Shown: piece by piece, positions 11,202-20,714 of the stretch | Layout: every line of letters begins with the position of its first letter | Numbering within the stretch: the first letter of the stretch is position 1 | Source of the DNA: a virus | Virus record (IMG/VR): IMGVR_UViG_3300010157_000062 | Coordinates: 1 to 64,000 of that record | Direction: 5' to 3' (one strand) | Length of the DNA stretch: 64,000 nucleotides | Notes under the pieces: generated by a model | Seen by the model: only the letters and a program-made list of their open reading frames with translations | Told to the model about the DNA's origin: nothing | Database searches by the model: none | Program-made: the position numbers and the translations under genes

Positions 11202-14200
11202 TCAATAACCAGAACCAGATGGTAAAGCTAGAACACGAAGATCATTCAGAACAGGTGCTTTTGTTGTATCTGATGTTGACAGAACAATCTTAATTGCAAA
11301 TTGACTGAATGATGTAAATGTTGTACCACTTGAACTTGTATAAGTGATTTGATTGGTGGCCGCATTGTCAACACCAGGAGCCGCCACATATTCCCTAACA
11401 TCAGAACGACTCAATGAGTATGAATTTGGTTGTTCACCAATGTCGGTCATTAGCACCCAATTTTGGTCATTAAATTCACTTGTGTCATTTCTACTCAAGA
11501 CTTTGTAATACACATTAACTCTTGAACCATATGGTTTGTAAGCAGTATAGTACACTCTCAAATCCGAGGAGTCTGTTGCAGGAGTCAACACAACTTTCTT
11601 AGTTATATATCTAGCCAATCCGTTACCACCTTTGGCAGAAGTTTCACCCGCAATAGTTGCTGTTGCTGAAACGGAACCATTAGATGCAATTGCAATCGTT
11701 GGTGTTTGAATGTAACCTGAACCAGCAGAAGTCACGTTGATCTTATCAACGTAATAACCTGATGTGGCTGGATTATATACCAAGTTTGCGGTAGCATATG
11801 CTTGTGTGCCGCCGATTGCTGTTGGTGCAGAAATTGTTACAGCCGGTGGTGTTGATGAGTAGTTTGCTGTTACACCAACTGTGTTACCACTTGTTACGGT
11901 GATGTTGTTGTTAGCCAGACCCATATCATTGATGTTGAAACGAATTGCATAGATCGATGTGCCGTCATCAGAAAGAACTGGTGAAACATATTGATCTGTT
12001 GAAGTCATCGTTCCTGTCATTGTGAAAGATGTGGCTGAGTTTGAATCTAAAACTCTTGAACCAGCGCCATCATCAAAGTAAATGTTTTCCGACATAGTTG
12101 TACCATATTTTCCTGGTATAACATTCTTCGTTGAGCCTGCAACATATGAGGACTGTAATGTTGGTGTGTATGAATAAGATATATTGGTGGATGTTGGTGT
12201 GAAATCTGTTGTTGACAAATTCACGGCATCCAGACGCATATCTTTACCATAGTATACACCAGAAACGTTAGGTACTGTGTTGGCGTTTTTGTAGAAGTCA
12301 ATATCCGATACAATATCTTTTCTTAGTGGTAACTTCTTAGGCACAACAAACTGTACGGCAGGAGAAGCCGCTACATCGAACACGCAGTTGTCGATAACAA
12401 ACATCATGTTCTTAGTTTGATCGGCGGTCCAAGTAATACCGTTTTGTGATTCAAACAATGCACCAACGTATGGAGAACCACCAATCTTTGTGATTGTTGT
12501 TGGTGTTGCGTCTGACGGAAGATTCTTAACAGTTGATGGTATAGCAATTGCATTTTGTGCGCCAACCCAAATTGTATAATCTGGTGTGGTTGTTTGCAAT
12601 ACAAATGCATACAGGTTGTTAGGACGAATATACACAGGTGCTGGGAAAACAAACTCTGTATATGTTGTTGCATCCAAATATTGTGGATTATCGGAAACAT
12701 TAACTTCTTGTGCTGTCTTAACAACAACAGTATTATCAAGTGCTACACCAGTTGGATATCCGTTTGTAGTATCTGTCATAAACATTTTAACCGGAACTGA
12801 AGAAGTTCCTGTTGGTTTTGATCTGAAATATACTTTAATAGAACGGATGAATGCACCGTTTGGATAAGTTGTTCCGTCAATAATGAAGGACTGTGCAACA
12901 GGGTCAATCGTATATGAGTACCGATTAATTAACACTTTATCTTTTTGTGATTGTTGTGCAAACACAGTAGACTTAGCTGCCGCTTGAATTGTGGCACCAA
13001 AATTCAGAGACTGACTTCTTGTTGCAAGTGATGATGCTGTGAACACACCTTGTGCGAATGTTGTAGCCGAATCTGGATCATTAACTGTTGACCTATTATC
13101 AACTCTAAACACTCGGTCACCTGTTCTAAACAAGTTAGACGGTACATCAAAAATGGCAGAAAAATTACCATGTTCATCAGTTGAAAGTGTTGGTACTTTT
13201 GCTGATGTTGTTGCCTGTGCAATAAGAAATGATGTGCCAGTCAATGTGTATGATGATGTTAAATCACCGAGTGCTGATGATTGTCCAGAAGATACGTTGA
13301 CAGTTATACTCAATGTAGCAACTTTTGTTGTTCCATTGTATGCTGTGATAGTAGCAGTGTATTTTTCTTGTTTGTTACTATAAGAAACTTGTTCTGTAAC
13401 AACATCAGAGAACCATCCACCAAAATCATCACCACCAAAACCATTCCATTGTTGGCCAACTACAGAAGTAATAATTTTGGCTCTATTGAATGTAGTAATA
13501 GTAATTGTTGAACCAACATAAAAACCATCTGTTGTGGATGCTGTGGAACCTAGTGTAATAGATGTAGCGCCGCTTCTGTATGTAATACCTGTGTCGATTG
13601 TTGATGTTGTACCACCCGAACTTCCTGCAACTTTACCGGATAGTGATACTTGTTTTGTTGATGCGGAAGAATATGTTCCCGATGCTGTTGTACCAACATA
13701 AGAACCAGATTCATTGAATTGTCCGTTTTGCATTGTTGAACTTGTTGCATAAATTGAGGAGTTTGCATCAGAAGACACATACAATCTAACAGAGGTTGAA
13801 CTTAGTTTTGTTGCAGAAACAACCCGTGCTGTTGGTGTGAATGTACTACCAACATAGTAACCAATAATATCACCTTCATTAAATGTACCAGATACTGAAT
13901 CAAGTTGAATTATGTTTGGTTGTACAATATATTGATTTACGTTTATGCCGTCAAAGAATGCAGAAACCGGTGTGTTAACCTTCATACCTTTGGCACGAAT
14001 GATTAACTTTTGCGAACGGATATATGGTTGAACTGAAATGTCTGTGATGTACGTACCGTTCAACGAGTTAACTTTATCATAGTAACCACTCAATGTTTGT
14101 TGTGATTGACTTGCATAGTTAGAGACTGTTACTGTTCGAGAAGATTGGGTTTTTTCCGTGAAAGATGTTCCAGGAATTGTTTGCCAATCTGTTGCCGACA

Positions 14201-17200
14201 ACTGATTAAGAGTTGTGCCTTGTTGGTAAATCGTCATGTTTGGATCAGTGATAAGAATATCTGGATCCTTACTTGTTGATACCCACATATCCATTGGTGG
14301 ATTTATATCGAGGATACCTTCATCACTTGTTACGGCAAATGGATTCAAACTAACAGTATTACTTGCAATCCTCTGTATAACCAAGTTTGCAGAAGTATAT
14401 GGGAGTGTAATTAGGCTTGATGCGCCACCTGAGTTTGAGTGATATTTAAAGTTGAGCGCAGTTTGTCTAGCAGGAGAAAGATTACCAAGAGATGCCAAGA
14501 TATCTTTGGATTGTAATGGCAAATTGAACACAGTTTCTGTAGCAGAAAGAGTTGTGTCACGCTTGTTAATCTTAGTAAAGAAGTCTAGATTACCGGAATC
14601 TGCGGCAGAAAAACTGGAGAAGTTGTCAACAAGAATACCATTTTTGAATCTATTCAAACCATTGTTATCTGGTACTTGGAGGTCTGCCGCTTGTTTTTCA
14701 AGCAGGCTTAATGAAGTATAGTATTCAATGTTATTGATACGTGTTTGTAAGTCAGAGATATCTGACATCGTAAAACGTTTGTGTTGAACTTTTTCTAATG
14801 ACATGTTTGGAAATACACGTGTCGTTTCACCTGGTAGATATGCTGTATATGGATCCAATTTTATATTGGCCATCAACAAAGCACCTTCAGGTGTAGTTGG
14901 ATACACAGGTGAATTTGATGCTTTACCGGTGATAAGTTGGAAGCTACTGTCTTTGCTCAGAACAAGAATATCTTTTCTACCAAGATAGTGTGTGTAGTCT
15001 GTTGTAAAACTTGACAAGTCGATTGGTAAATATGCGCCAGCATTGTTTGTTGTTGTTGGTGTTGTGGAGTATCTGAACTGGAATGTAGCTTGAGCATTCA
15101 CTGTTGACAATCTAAAATCAATAGCATCTCTTAGATTATATGCTGTTCCATTCTTACTTGTGTAAGATGGAATTTGTGAATATGTTTCGGGTCTTGTAGA
15201 AATACCACCATCACCAGCACCAAGGTATGAGTTAACGGAGAAGTATCCGTCACCACCAGTGTGATCGTAGTAGTCAAGCAATACTAACAATGCACCAGCT
15301 GGTTGAGGTGCACCATTTTTCAACTTGATTGAAGCTGGACCATAATATGTGTCGGTTTGACCTTTATCGAAGGTGAAATTTCCAGTAACATCATATGCAG
15401 TATTTTTCAACATTGCATCTGTTGGTACAGTTGTTGGTGTTCCTGTGTCAATAATTTTAATAATCTGTTTAACGTCTGACACATACAATGATTGTTTCGA
15501 GCCAGGTGTTACGATGTTTGCATAAGGAATATAAACTTGTCCTTGTGTTAAATCAACACGAACACCAGAAACGTTTGTACCAGTCAAGTTAACGTTTGTC
15601 GTATTTGCTGTGTAAAGATTTTTACGCTTGAGTGTCAATGCTGTTGTACCCGCATTTGAAATTGCAACTTTAGCAAGAACCGTTGCTGTAAATGTTGTTG
15701 CACCTGCTGTAAGTGTGGCAATTTTCTTTGTTGGATCTAATGCAATTGTATTTGTGCTTGCAAAGTTAATGATTTGGCCATTAGTAAATGCACTTGAGCC
15801 TTTGTCGGTTACAACAACTTGCCAATAATTCTTAGCAGTGTCTGCCGATTGTGTAGCACTTGCTGTACCGAAGAATGTGGCATCAAGACCAGAAAGACTG
15901 ACTGAACCCACACCAGAACCAAATACGATTCCACGGAACGCTTTGAATGTTGAATATGATGTGTCAGAAAGGTTACCAACATATGGATAACCAAGGTCAA
16001 ACACCAATTCAGGTGAAGTTGCATTGTAAAGTGTTGTATCACCGATGCTAGATCCACCAACTTTACCTTTTGGTTCAATACCGGCAGAAGCTGCCGCACC
16101 TGTACCAGATGGTACAACCATTAAATCAATATCTTTAGTGTCAAATCTCAAACTAAAGTTTGATGAAGATGTGATTGGTGTTGTAAATGGTAAATCAACT
16201 GTGGCAGTTTTTGTTGTACCGTTGTATGAAACAATACGTCTGATATCACCAGCAGATGAACCGGAATCGATAGTAACTGTAGCATTATAATATGCATTAG
16301 CCGCCGATGAAAACTTACCTGTTGTATCTGTGAACACTACGTTTGAAGTTGTACCAGAAGCCGCCGTACCAGACAATACATAGTTTTGCATGTCTGATAG
16401 ATATGCTTTGTATACATATGTTTGTGTGTTTGCATCCGATGAATTTGTATCATACGATACTGCACGAAGATAACCAGTTGCAACTCTTGTTGCGTTATAT
16501 GTTGTTGTATTTGTGCTTACGATAGAACTGTTTGCATTGATACAGTGGAAGTCTACGGCAGTCACGTTTGTTGTATCAAATACACCATTAGCATTGTTAA
16601 CGTAGATATAAGAACCGTAGTCAACTGTCGTGATGTTGTTGTTTACTGATTCAGTTGTTCTTGCACGTGTTGTTTCAAGTGTTTTATCTAGAGCATTCTC
16701 TACACGATAGCCGCGGATGTATGCAACACCAGTACCAATTTGAAGTTGATACGTGTCGGTAGTTTCTGTATTTGCTTTTGGAACAATCTTGAAATCATTG
16801 ACAACAAAATCACCGTTTGTGTCATATGTCCTCTTGGCAAAATAATCATCGATAACACCATAAACTGTGCCATCAACCAAACGTTGAATGCTACCATTTG
16901 TTACACGAACAAGTTCAATAAAACCTGAGTCTGAACCGAGTGCAATGTTTTTGGTATCTAATGTCAATGTAATTGTGTAACGATCTGCGCCAGGTGCCTG
17001 ATAGTTTGTTGCACCTACAGCAGGATCTAAAAGTCCTGGATCAGTTACATAGTCGGAAATGTATTCAGAGATAGTAAGACCAACACGTTTTGTTGGTGTA
17101 TTACCATATTTTTGTACAATGATTGTCTGGGGTTGAACGGAAACAAAGTTACCAATTGAGTAACGCGAATATGTTCCATCATTATTTTGTACATCAGAAT

Positions 17201-17723
17201 AAGAATAGCCATTAACAATATAGAAAACACCCTCGGAAACGGAAGCTACTGATGAGTAACCTGTGTAATCAGTAGCTGAAACGATTTGTGCAGTTGTTGT
17301 TGAGTTTGTTGAGTAAATTAAATCACTGGCAGAAAATTCTCTACCTGAGAAGTATGTAACAACAAGAGTCGGGAAATCACCAGAAACGGCTTCTTCTGTT
17401 GCAATAACTTTAGCAAATACAATACCAGTTGAATCTGTAATAATTTGATTCAAAAAGTCTGATGCTGTAATGTCGTTATCATTATATGTTGTTGCTAATT
17501 TTAGATAACGTGCTTTGTTATTAACAGTAACTTGACCACCTTTGACGGGTGTGTTCTGTTTAAAGATGTGATCCGCAAATTTAGTGATTTGATCTTGTAA
17601 GATAGTTTGTGATTGTGTCAATTCCCTAGCCTGCACAGCACGACCTGGACGAAATAAAATTCTATGGTAATGATTGTTTGGATCGAAATCATCGTAGTAT
17701 GGATCCACATTGAAGTTTAGCAT
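11202..17723 (-). CDS. Very large baseplate/virion protein, DUF4815-type (2173 aa)
   Basis: The N-terminus (MLNFNVDPYYDDFDPNNHYH...FRPGRAVQARELTQSQTILQ...KFADHIFKQ) matches the DUF4815 signature seen in large structural proteins of marine T4-like phages. The rest is long, beta-rich and Ser/Thr/Asn-rich with no cysteine-rich or enzymatic motif. It follows gp8 in the operon, where T4 has gp9-gp12, so it probably occupies the gp10-like role linking the wedge to fibres. It starts 9 bp after gp8 with an AGGAC ribosome site. The role is inferred from position. Confidence 0.8.
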   Translation of the reverse strand: MLNFNVDPYYDDFDPNNHYHRILFRPGRAVQARELTQSQTILQDQITKFADHIFKQNTPVKGGQVTVNNKARYLKLATTYNDNDITASDFLNQIITDSTGIVFAKVIATEEAVSGDFPTLVVTYFSGREFSASDLIYSTNSTTTAQIVSATDYTGYSSVASVSEGVFYIVNGYSYSDVQNNDGTYSRYSIGNFVSVQPQTIIVQKYGNTPTKRVGLTISEYISDYVTDPGLLDPAVGATNYQAPGADRYTITLTLDTKNIALGSDSGFIELVRVTNGSIQRLVDGTVYGVIDDYFAKRTYDTNGDFVVNDFKIVPKANTETTDTYQLQIGTGVAYIRGYRVENALDKTLETTRARTTESVNNNITTVDYGSYIYVNNANGVFDTTNVTAVDFHCINANSSIVSTNTTTYNATRVATGYLRAVSYDTNSSDANTQTYVYKAYLSDMQNYVLSGTAASGTTSNVVFTDTTGKFSSAANAYYNATVTIDSGSSAGDIRRIVSYNGTTKTATVDLPFTTPITSSSNFSLRFDTKDIDLMVVPSGTGAAASAGIEPKGKVGGSSIGDTTLYNATSPELVFDLGYPYVGNLSDTSYSTFKAFRGIVFGSGVGSVSLSGLDATFFGTASATQSADTAKNYWQVVVTDKGSSAFTNGQIINFASTNTIALDPTKKIATLTAGATTFTATVLAKVAISNAGTTALTLKRKNLYTANTTNVNLTGTNVSGVRVDLTQGQVYIPYANIVTPGSKQSLYVSDVKQIIKIIDTGTPTTVPTDAMLKNTAYDVTGNFTFDKGQTDTYYGPASIKLKNGAPQPAGALLVLLDYYDHTGGDGYFSVNSYLGAGDGGISTRPETYSQIPSYTSKNGTAYNLRDAIDFRLSTVNAQATFQFRYSTTPTTTNNAGAYLPIDLSSFTTDYTHYLGRKDILVLSKDSSFQLITGKASNSPVYPTTPEGALLMANIKLDPYTAYLPGETTRVFPNMSLEKVQHKRFTMSDISDLQTRINNIEYYTSLSLLEKQAADLQVPDNNGLNRFKNGILVDNFSSFSAADSGNLDFFTKINKRDTTLSATETVFNLPLQSKDILASLGNLSPARQTALNFKYHSNSGGASSLITLPYTSANLVIQRIASNTVSLNPFAVTSDEGILDINPPMDMWVSTSKDPDILITDPNMTIYQQGTTLNQLSATDWQTIPGTSFTEKTQSSRTVTVSNYASQSQQTLSGYYDKVNSLNGTYITDISVQPYIRSQKLIIRAKGMKVNTPVSAFFDGINVNQYIVQPNIIQLDSVSGTFNEGDIIGYYVGSTFTPTARVVSATKLSSTSVRLYVSSDANSSIYATSSTMQNGQFNESGSYVGTTASGTYSSASTKQVSLSGKVAGSSGGTTSTIDTGITYRSGATSITLGSTASTTDGFYVGSTITITTFNRAKIITSVVGQQWNGFGGDDFGGWFSDVVTEQVSYSNKQEKYTATITAYNGTTKVATLSITVNVSSGQSSALGDLTSSYTLTGTSFLIAQATTSAKVPTLSTDEHGNFSAIFDVPSNLFRTGDRVFRVDNRSTVNDPDSATTFAQGVFTASSLATRSQSLNFGATIQAAAKSTVFAQQSQKDKVLINRYSYTIDPVAQSFIIDGTTYPNGAFIRSIKVYFRSKPTGTSSVPVKMFMTDTTNGYPTGVALDNTVVVKTAQEVNVSDNPQYLDATTYTEFVFPAPVYIRPNNLYAFVLQTTTPDYTIWVGAQNAIAIPSTVKNLPSDATPTTITKIGGSPYVGALFESQNGITWTADQTKNMMFVIDNCVFDVAASPAVQFVVPKKLPLRKDIVSDIDFYKNANTVPNVSGVYYGKDMRLDAVNLSTTDFTPTSTNISYSYTPTLQSSYVAGSTKNVIPGKYGTTMSENIYFDDGAGSRVLDSNSATSFTMTGTMTSTDQYVSPVLSDDGTSIYAIRFNINDMGLANNNITVTSGNTVGVTANYSSTPPAVTISAPTAIGGTQAYATANLVYNPATSGYYVDKINVTSAGSGYIQTPTIAIASNGSVSATATIAGETSAKGGNGLARYITKKVVLTPATDSSDLRVYYTAYKPYGSRVNVYYKVLSRNDTSEFNDQNWVLMTDIGEQPNSYSLSRSDVREYVAAPGVDNAATNQITYTSSSGTTFTSFSQFAIKIVLSTSDTTKAPVLNDLRVLALPSGSGY

Positions 17724-17732
17724 TGCCGTCCT

Positions 17733-19109
17733 TTAAAAACCTAAAACTAATTTAAATTGTTCTGAACCATCCGCATTTCTTTGCACAGGTTCTCTATTTT
17801 CCAGATATGTTAAGTAACCAGAAAATGGTATGAATGTTGGAGTTTCCTGCAATAGTACCGCTCTAGCCGTACCTGTTGTTTTTCCATATAGTATTGTACT
17901 ATTTACTGGTGTTCCAAATGTATTTATTAACTTTACCTTGTTGTATATGGTATCAAAACTCAAAACAGTTGCTTCAAATGTTGCGTCTGCATATAGGCCC
18001 GTTGCTGATTGGAATACAATTTCATCTGGTGTATAGCCACCGAAACCAGTTGAGACAGTAAAATCTGTTGTCACTTTGTAAATCGAAGCATTAGCCAAAG
18101 AAATCGATGTGCCAAAATATGCATATGGATTTACAAGAATGCCGAGTTGTCTGAAGTCAATGTTTGTTGGTAAATTACCCGACTCATCTTTCTCGAACTT
18201 GGCTGTCAACATAATGTGACGAACACCGAGTTCGGATGCTGGATCGAATCCGTGGCCACCAACTGGTGAAGTTGGTGCAATCGCAATAGCACCAGAACCG
18301 GATGCTGAGATGATTGTTGCGTTTGCATATGTGTAGTTCATGCCAGTATTTGCAACAGAGATATCGGTAATTACTCCTGCATTCACAACTGCATTGGCGG
18401 ATGCAAATTTACCATCACCTGTGATCGAAATTGTAATGATTGAGTTTGCTGGATCGTAACCGCTTCCGCCATTTGTCACATTAATAACATCAATAGAACC
18501 GTAACCCTCATTTGTTTGCGTTGGTGTTGGAATATTATTGCCCGTTGGCACCGGCATCCATGCATCATCCATAAATTTTAATTTTGATCCAGATGAAATG
18601 GTATACATGTACTTCCATTTGTAATCATCTGCACCTTGAAAGATTTGGTTTGCATTGAATGTTCCTGGTTCAAAGTATGGCTCATATGTTGATATACCAC
18701 CTTTGTTGTTCCAGAGACATTTAAATACTTGGTCAAATTTATTCTTAACATAAAAATGTTTTAATATAGACCCGTTATTATCCAAAGAATACATGTCAAC
18801 GGAATCATTATAATAATCATAAACTTCACCTGAAGTCCAATCAATTCTTTCAATTATTAAAGACATGTCATTTGTAGTAATTTTTTTAGCAACAAACATA
18901 TTCTTGAATGTTTGTTTCAAATACTTTTGGTCTTGTGTTGGTGCTGGTGGATTTGTTTCTGTTGTCCAAGATTGAACACGTGACAAGAAACAATAGAACG
19001 TACCAACTGGTCTTCCTGTTGAGGAAATAGTTGCAGTCGGTGAATAATACACAGACGATGTTTGGTAGTAACCGTTATTGTATGTTAAAATACCTGTATT
19101 TGCTGACAT
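17733..19109 (-). CDS. gp8: Baseplate wedge protein gp8-like (458 aa)
   Basis: The segment YYNDSVDMYSLDNNG...FYVKNKFDQVFKCLWNN...EPYFEPG...IFQGADDYKWKYMYTI is the conserved core of gp8-type baseplate wedge proteins of T4-like marine phages. In T4, gp8 forms a dimer bridging gp7, gp10 and gp6 in the wedge. The C-terminus ends in PVQRNADGSEQFKLVLGF, typical of the family. It lies in the expected order after gp6 and a gp7-position protein. Confidence 0.85.
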   Translation of the reverse strand: MSANTGILTYNNGYYQTSSVYYSPTATISSTGRPVGTFYCFLSRVQSWTTETNPPAPTQDQKYLKQTFKNMFVAKKITTNDMSLIIERIDWTSGEVYDYYNDSVDMYSLDNNGSILKHFYVKNKFDQVFKCLWNNKGGISTYEPYFEPGTFNANQIFQGADDYKWKYMYTISSGSKLKFMDDAWMPVPTGNNIPTPTQTNEGYGSIDVINVTNGGSGYDPANSIITISITGDGKFASANAVVNAGVITDISVANTGMNYTYANATIISASGSGAIAIAPTSPVGGHGFDPASELGVRHIMLTAKFEKDESGNLPTNIDFRQLGILVNPYAYFGTSISLANASIYKVTTDFTVSTGFGGYTPDEIVFQSATGLYADATFEATVLSFDTIYNKVKLINTFGTPVNSTILYGKTTGTARAVLLQETPTFIPFSGYLTYLENREPVQRNADGSEQFKLVLGF

Positions 19110-19121
19110 TATATAATCCTA

Positions 19122-20711
19122 TTAAGCGTGTACAATTGAAACTAATGTGTTTGCTAAATCTGTTCCAAAAGAAATATACCTCGCAACAATTGTTGATGTT
19201 CCTGGAATTGTATACGTAGTAGCATTCACAGTTGAGTTTACTGCTGTACATCCGTGTGTAAATGTTTGGTTTGTTCCTGATGTATTTGTAATCCACGTTT
19301 CTACAACTTTACCTGTTGTAAAATTTGTAAATGACATCGTGACACCAGCAGAAGTGTTTGCTCTCAATACTGAATTATTTGCAAAATCGAGTGTGATTGC
19401 AGTTTGCGCTCCATTAAATGTTCTTGGTGTGTAAATAAAACCTTTTTGTGGTTCAACTGTACCCAAAAATATAGACGAATCGCCGTTAAATGATGCAATT
19501 TTTTGGATTGTATTTGAACCTATCGGTGCATTCCAGAATTCAATACGTGTTCCTCTTGCAGCATCTGTGAAATTTTCAGAAGCAACAAAATCAATTTTGC
19601 CTGTACCCAATGGTGAAAATTGTGTTGTTCCATAACCATTTCCAGAAAGCCTTAAAATAACATCGTTATTTTGTGTTGCAGACGGCGCACCCGCAGTTCC
19701 TCTACCGTTTCTGCCTGCAATAACAGAATAGTTATTTGATGTGCCAAATGTATCCAGCACAATTCTTGTAGGAAGTCCAACTTTATTTGTAACATGCATC
19801 ATATATCCATCTTGTGATGGAGTTTGTTGCACACCACCTAATGAACCTACGATTTCTAATACTGCATTTGTTGCTGGTGTTGTAGAAGAAATAAAAGATA
19901 CAATATTGGATGTTGCAATGGAGTATGCGGAAACATTACCTAAAATGTTTAAATTTCCGTTAAATGTACCTGAAGTATTTGCAAGTGCAGAGTTTGCTTT
20001 ATTGTAAGCGGCTTGTGTAAACGTATTTTGTGTGGAGATGTTTGATGTAATTGAACCATTCAGAGTTGTAACGTTACCAGAAATTTCTGAACGGAGAGTT
20101 ACGACATTAGCTGAAATTCTAGTGTTAATAATAGAGTTAGCCGATGCGGCATTAGCCGAGACAACAGAGTTAATTGCACCAGAATAGATACCAGTTGAGT
20201 CTATGTAACCAACAATGTTTTGTGTTTGTAAACCGCCAACCACAAAGTTGACTTTACCTGTTGCGTTTGTTGTACCAATTGCAAGATTACCTTTGTTTGT
20301 TCCAGACGAATTAACATAGAGATATCCATCATGTGCTTTCGTTGCTGAATATGTTGATGTTGGATCTGAAAATGTTGATCCATTCAAACCCATATCCAAG
20401 TAAAAGTCTGTGTCTGTACCATCATCAGCAGTAATAACATAATCGGCAGAACCATTTGGATTAATGTTCTCGGTATTAACTTGACTATAACTTGCAGAAT
20501 TTCCAGTAAACTGTGCAACAACATTAGGTAAAATGGTGTGATTATTACCAACAACCAAGTTATTGTTTGAATACAAACCTGCGGCAAGTGTTGTAAGTGT
20601 AATTTTACCAGTCACGTTTGTTGGAATATCAACACCAACCAGCACCGTGTTAGCTGTGTTGGCATTGATTGTATTGATTGCTGGTAAGTCCGTTATTTTT
20701 ACTGTTGACAT
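19122..20711 (-). CDS. Virion structural/fibre-like protein (529 aa)
   Basis: The N-terminus MSTVKITDLPAINTI followed by the QFTGNSA...YSQVN...NPNG...DDGTDT module is shared with the 1570-aa fibre at 2539-7251, and the middle repeats its coiled-coil unit (STQNTFTQAAYNKANSA). The C-terminal part (FNGAQTAITLDFANNSVLRANTSAGVTMSF) resembles a beta-rich module common in marine phage structural proteins. It is inserted between the gp7-position protein and gp8, where T4 has no gene. It probably decorates the baseplate or forms a short fibre; inference. Confidence 0.75.
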   Translation of the reverse strand: MSTVKITDLPAINTINANTANTVLVGVDIPTNVTGKITLTTLAAGLYSNNNLVVGNNHTILPNVVAQFTGNSASYSQVNTENINPNGSADYVITADDGTDTDFYLDMGLNGSTFSDPTSTYSATKAHDGYLYVNSSGTNKGNLAIGTTNATGKVNFVVGGLQTQNIVGYIDSTGIYSGAINSVVSANAASANSIINTRISANVVTLRSEISGNVTTLNGSITSNISTQNTFTQAAYNKANSALANTSGTFNGNLNILGNVSAYSIATSNIVSFISSTTPATNAVLEIVGSLGGVQQTPSQDGYMMHVTNKVGLPTRIVLDTFGTSNNYSVIAGRNGRGTAGAPSATQNNDVILRLSGNGYGTTQFSPLGTGKIDFVASENFTDAARGTRIEFWNAPIGSNTIQKIASFNGDSSIFLGTVEPQKGFIYTPRTFNGAQTAITLDFANNSVLRANTSAGVTMSFTNFTTGKVVETWITNTSGTNQTFTHGCTAVNSTVNATTYTIPGTSTIVARYISFGTDLANTLVSIVHA

Positions 20712-20714
20712 TTT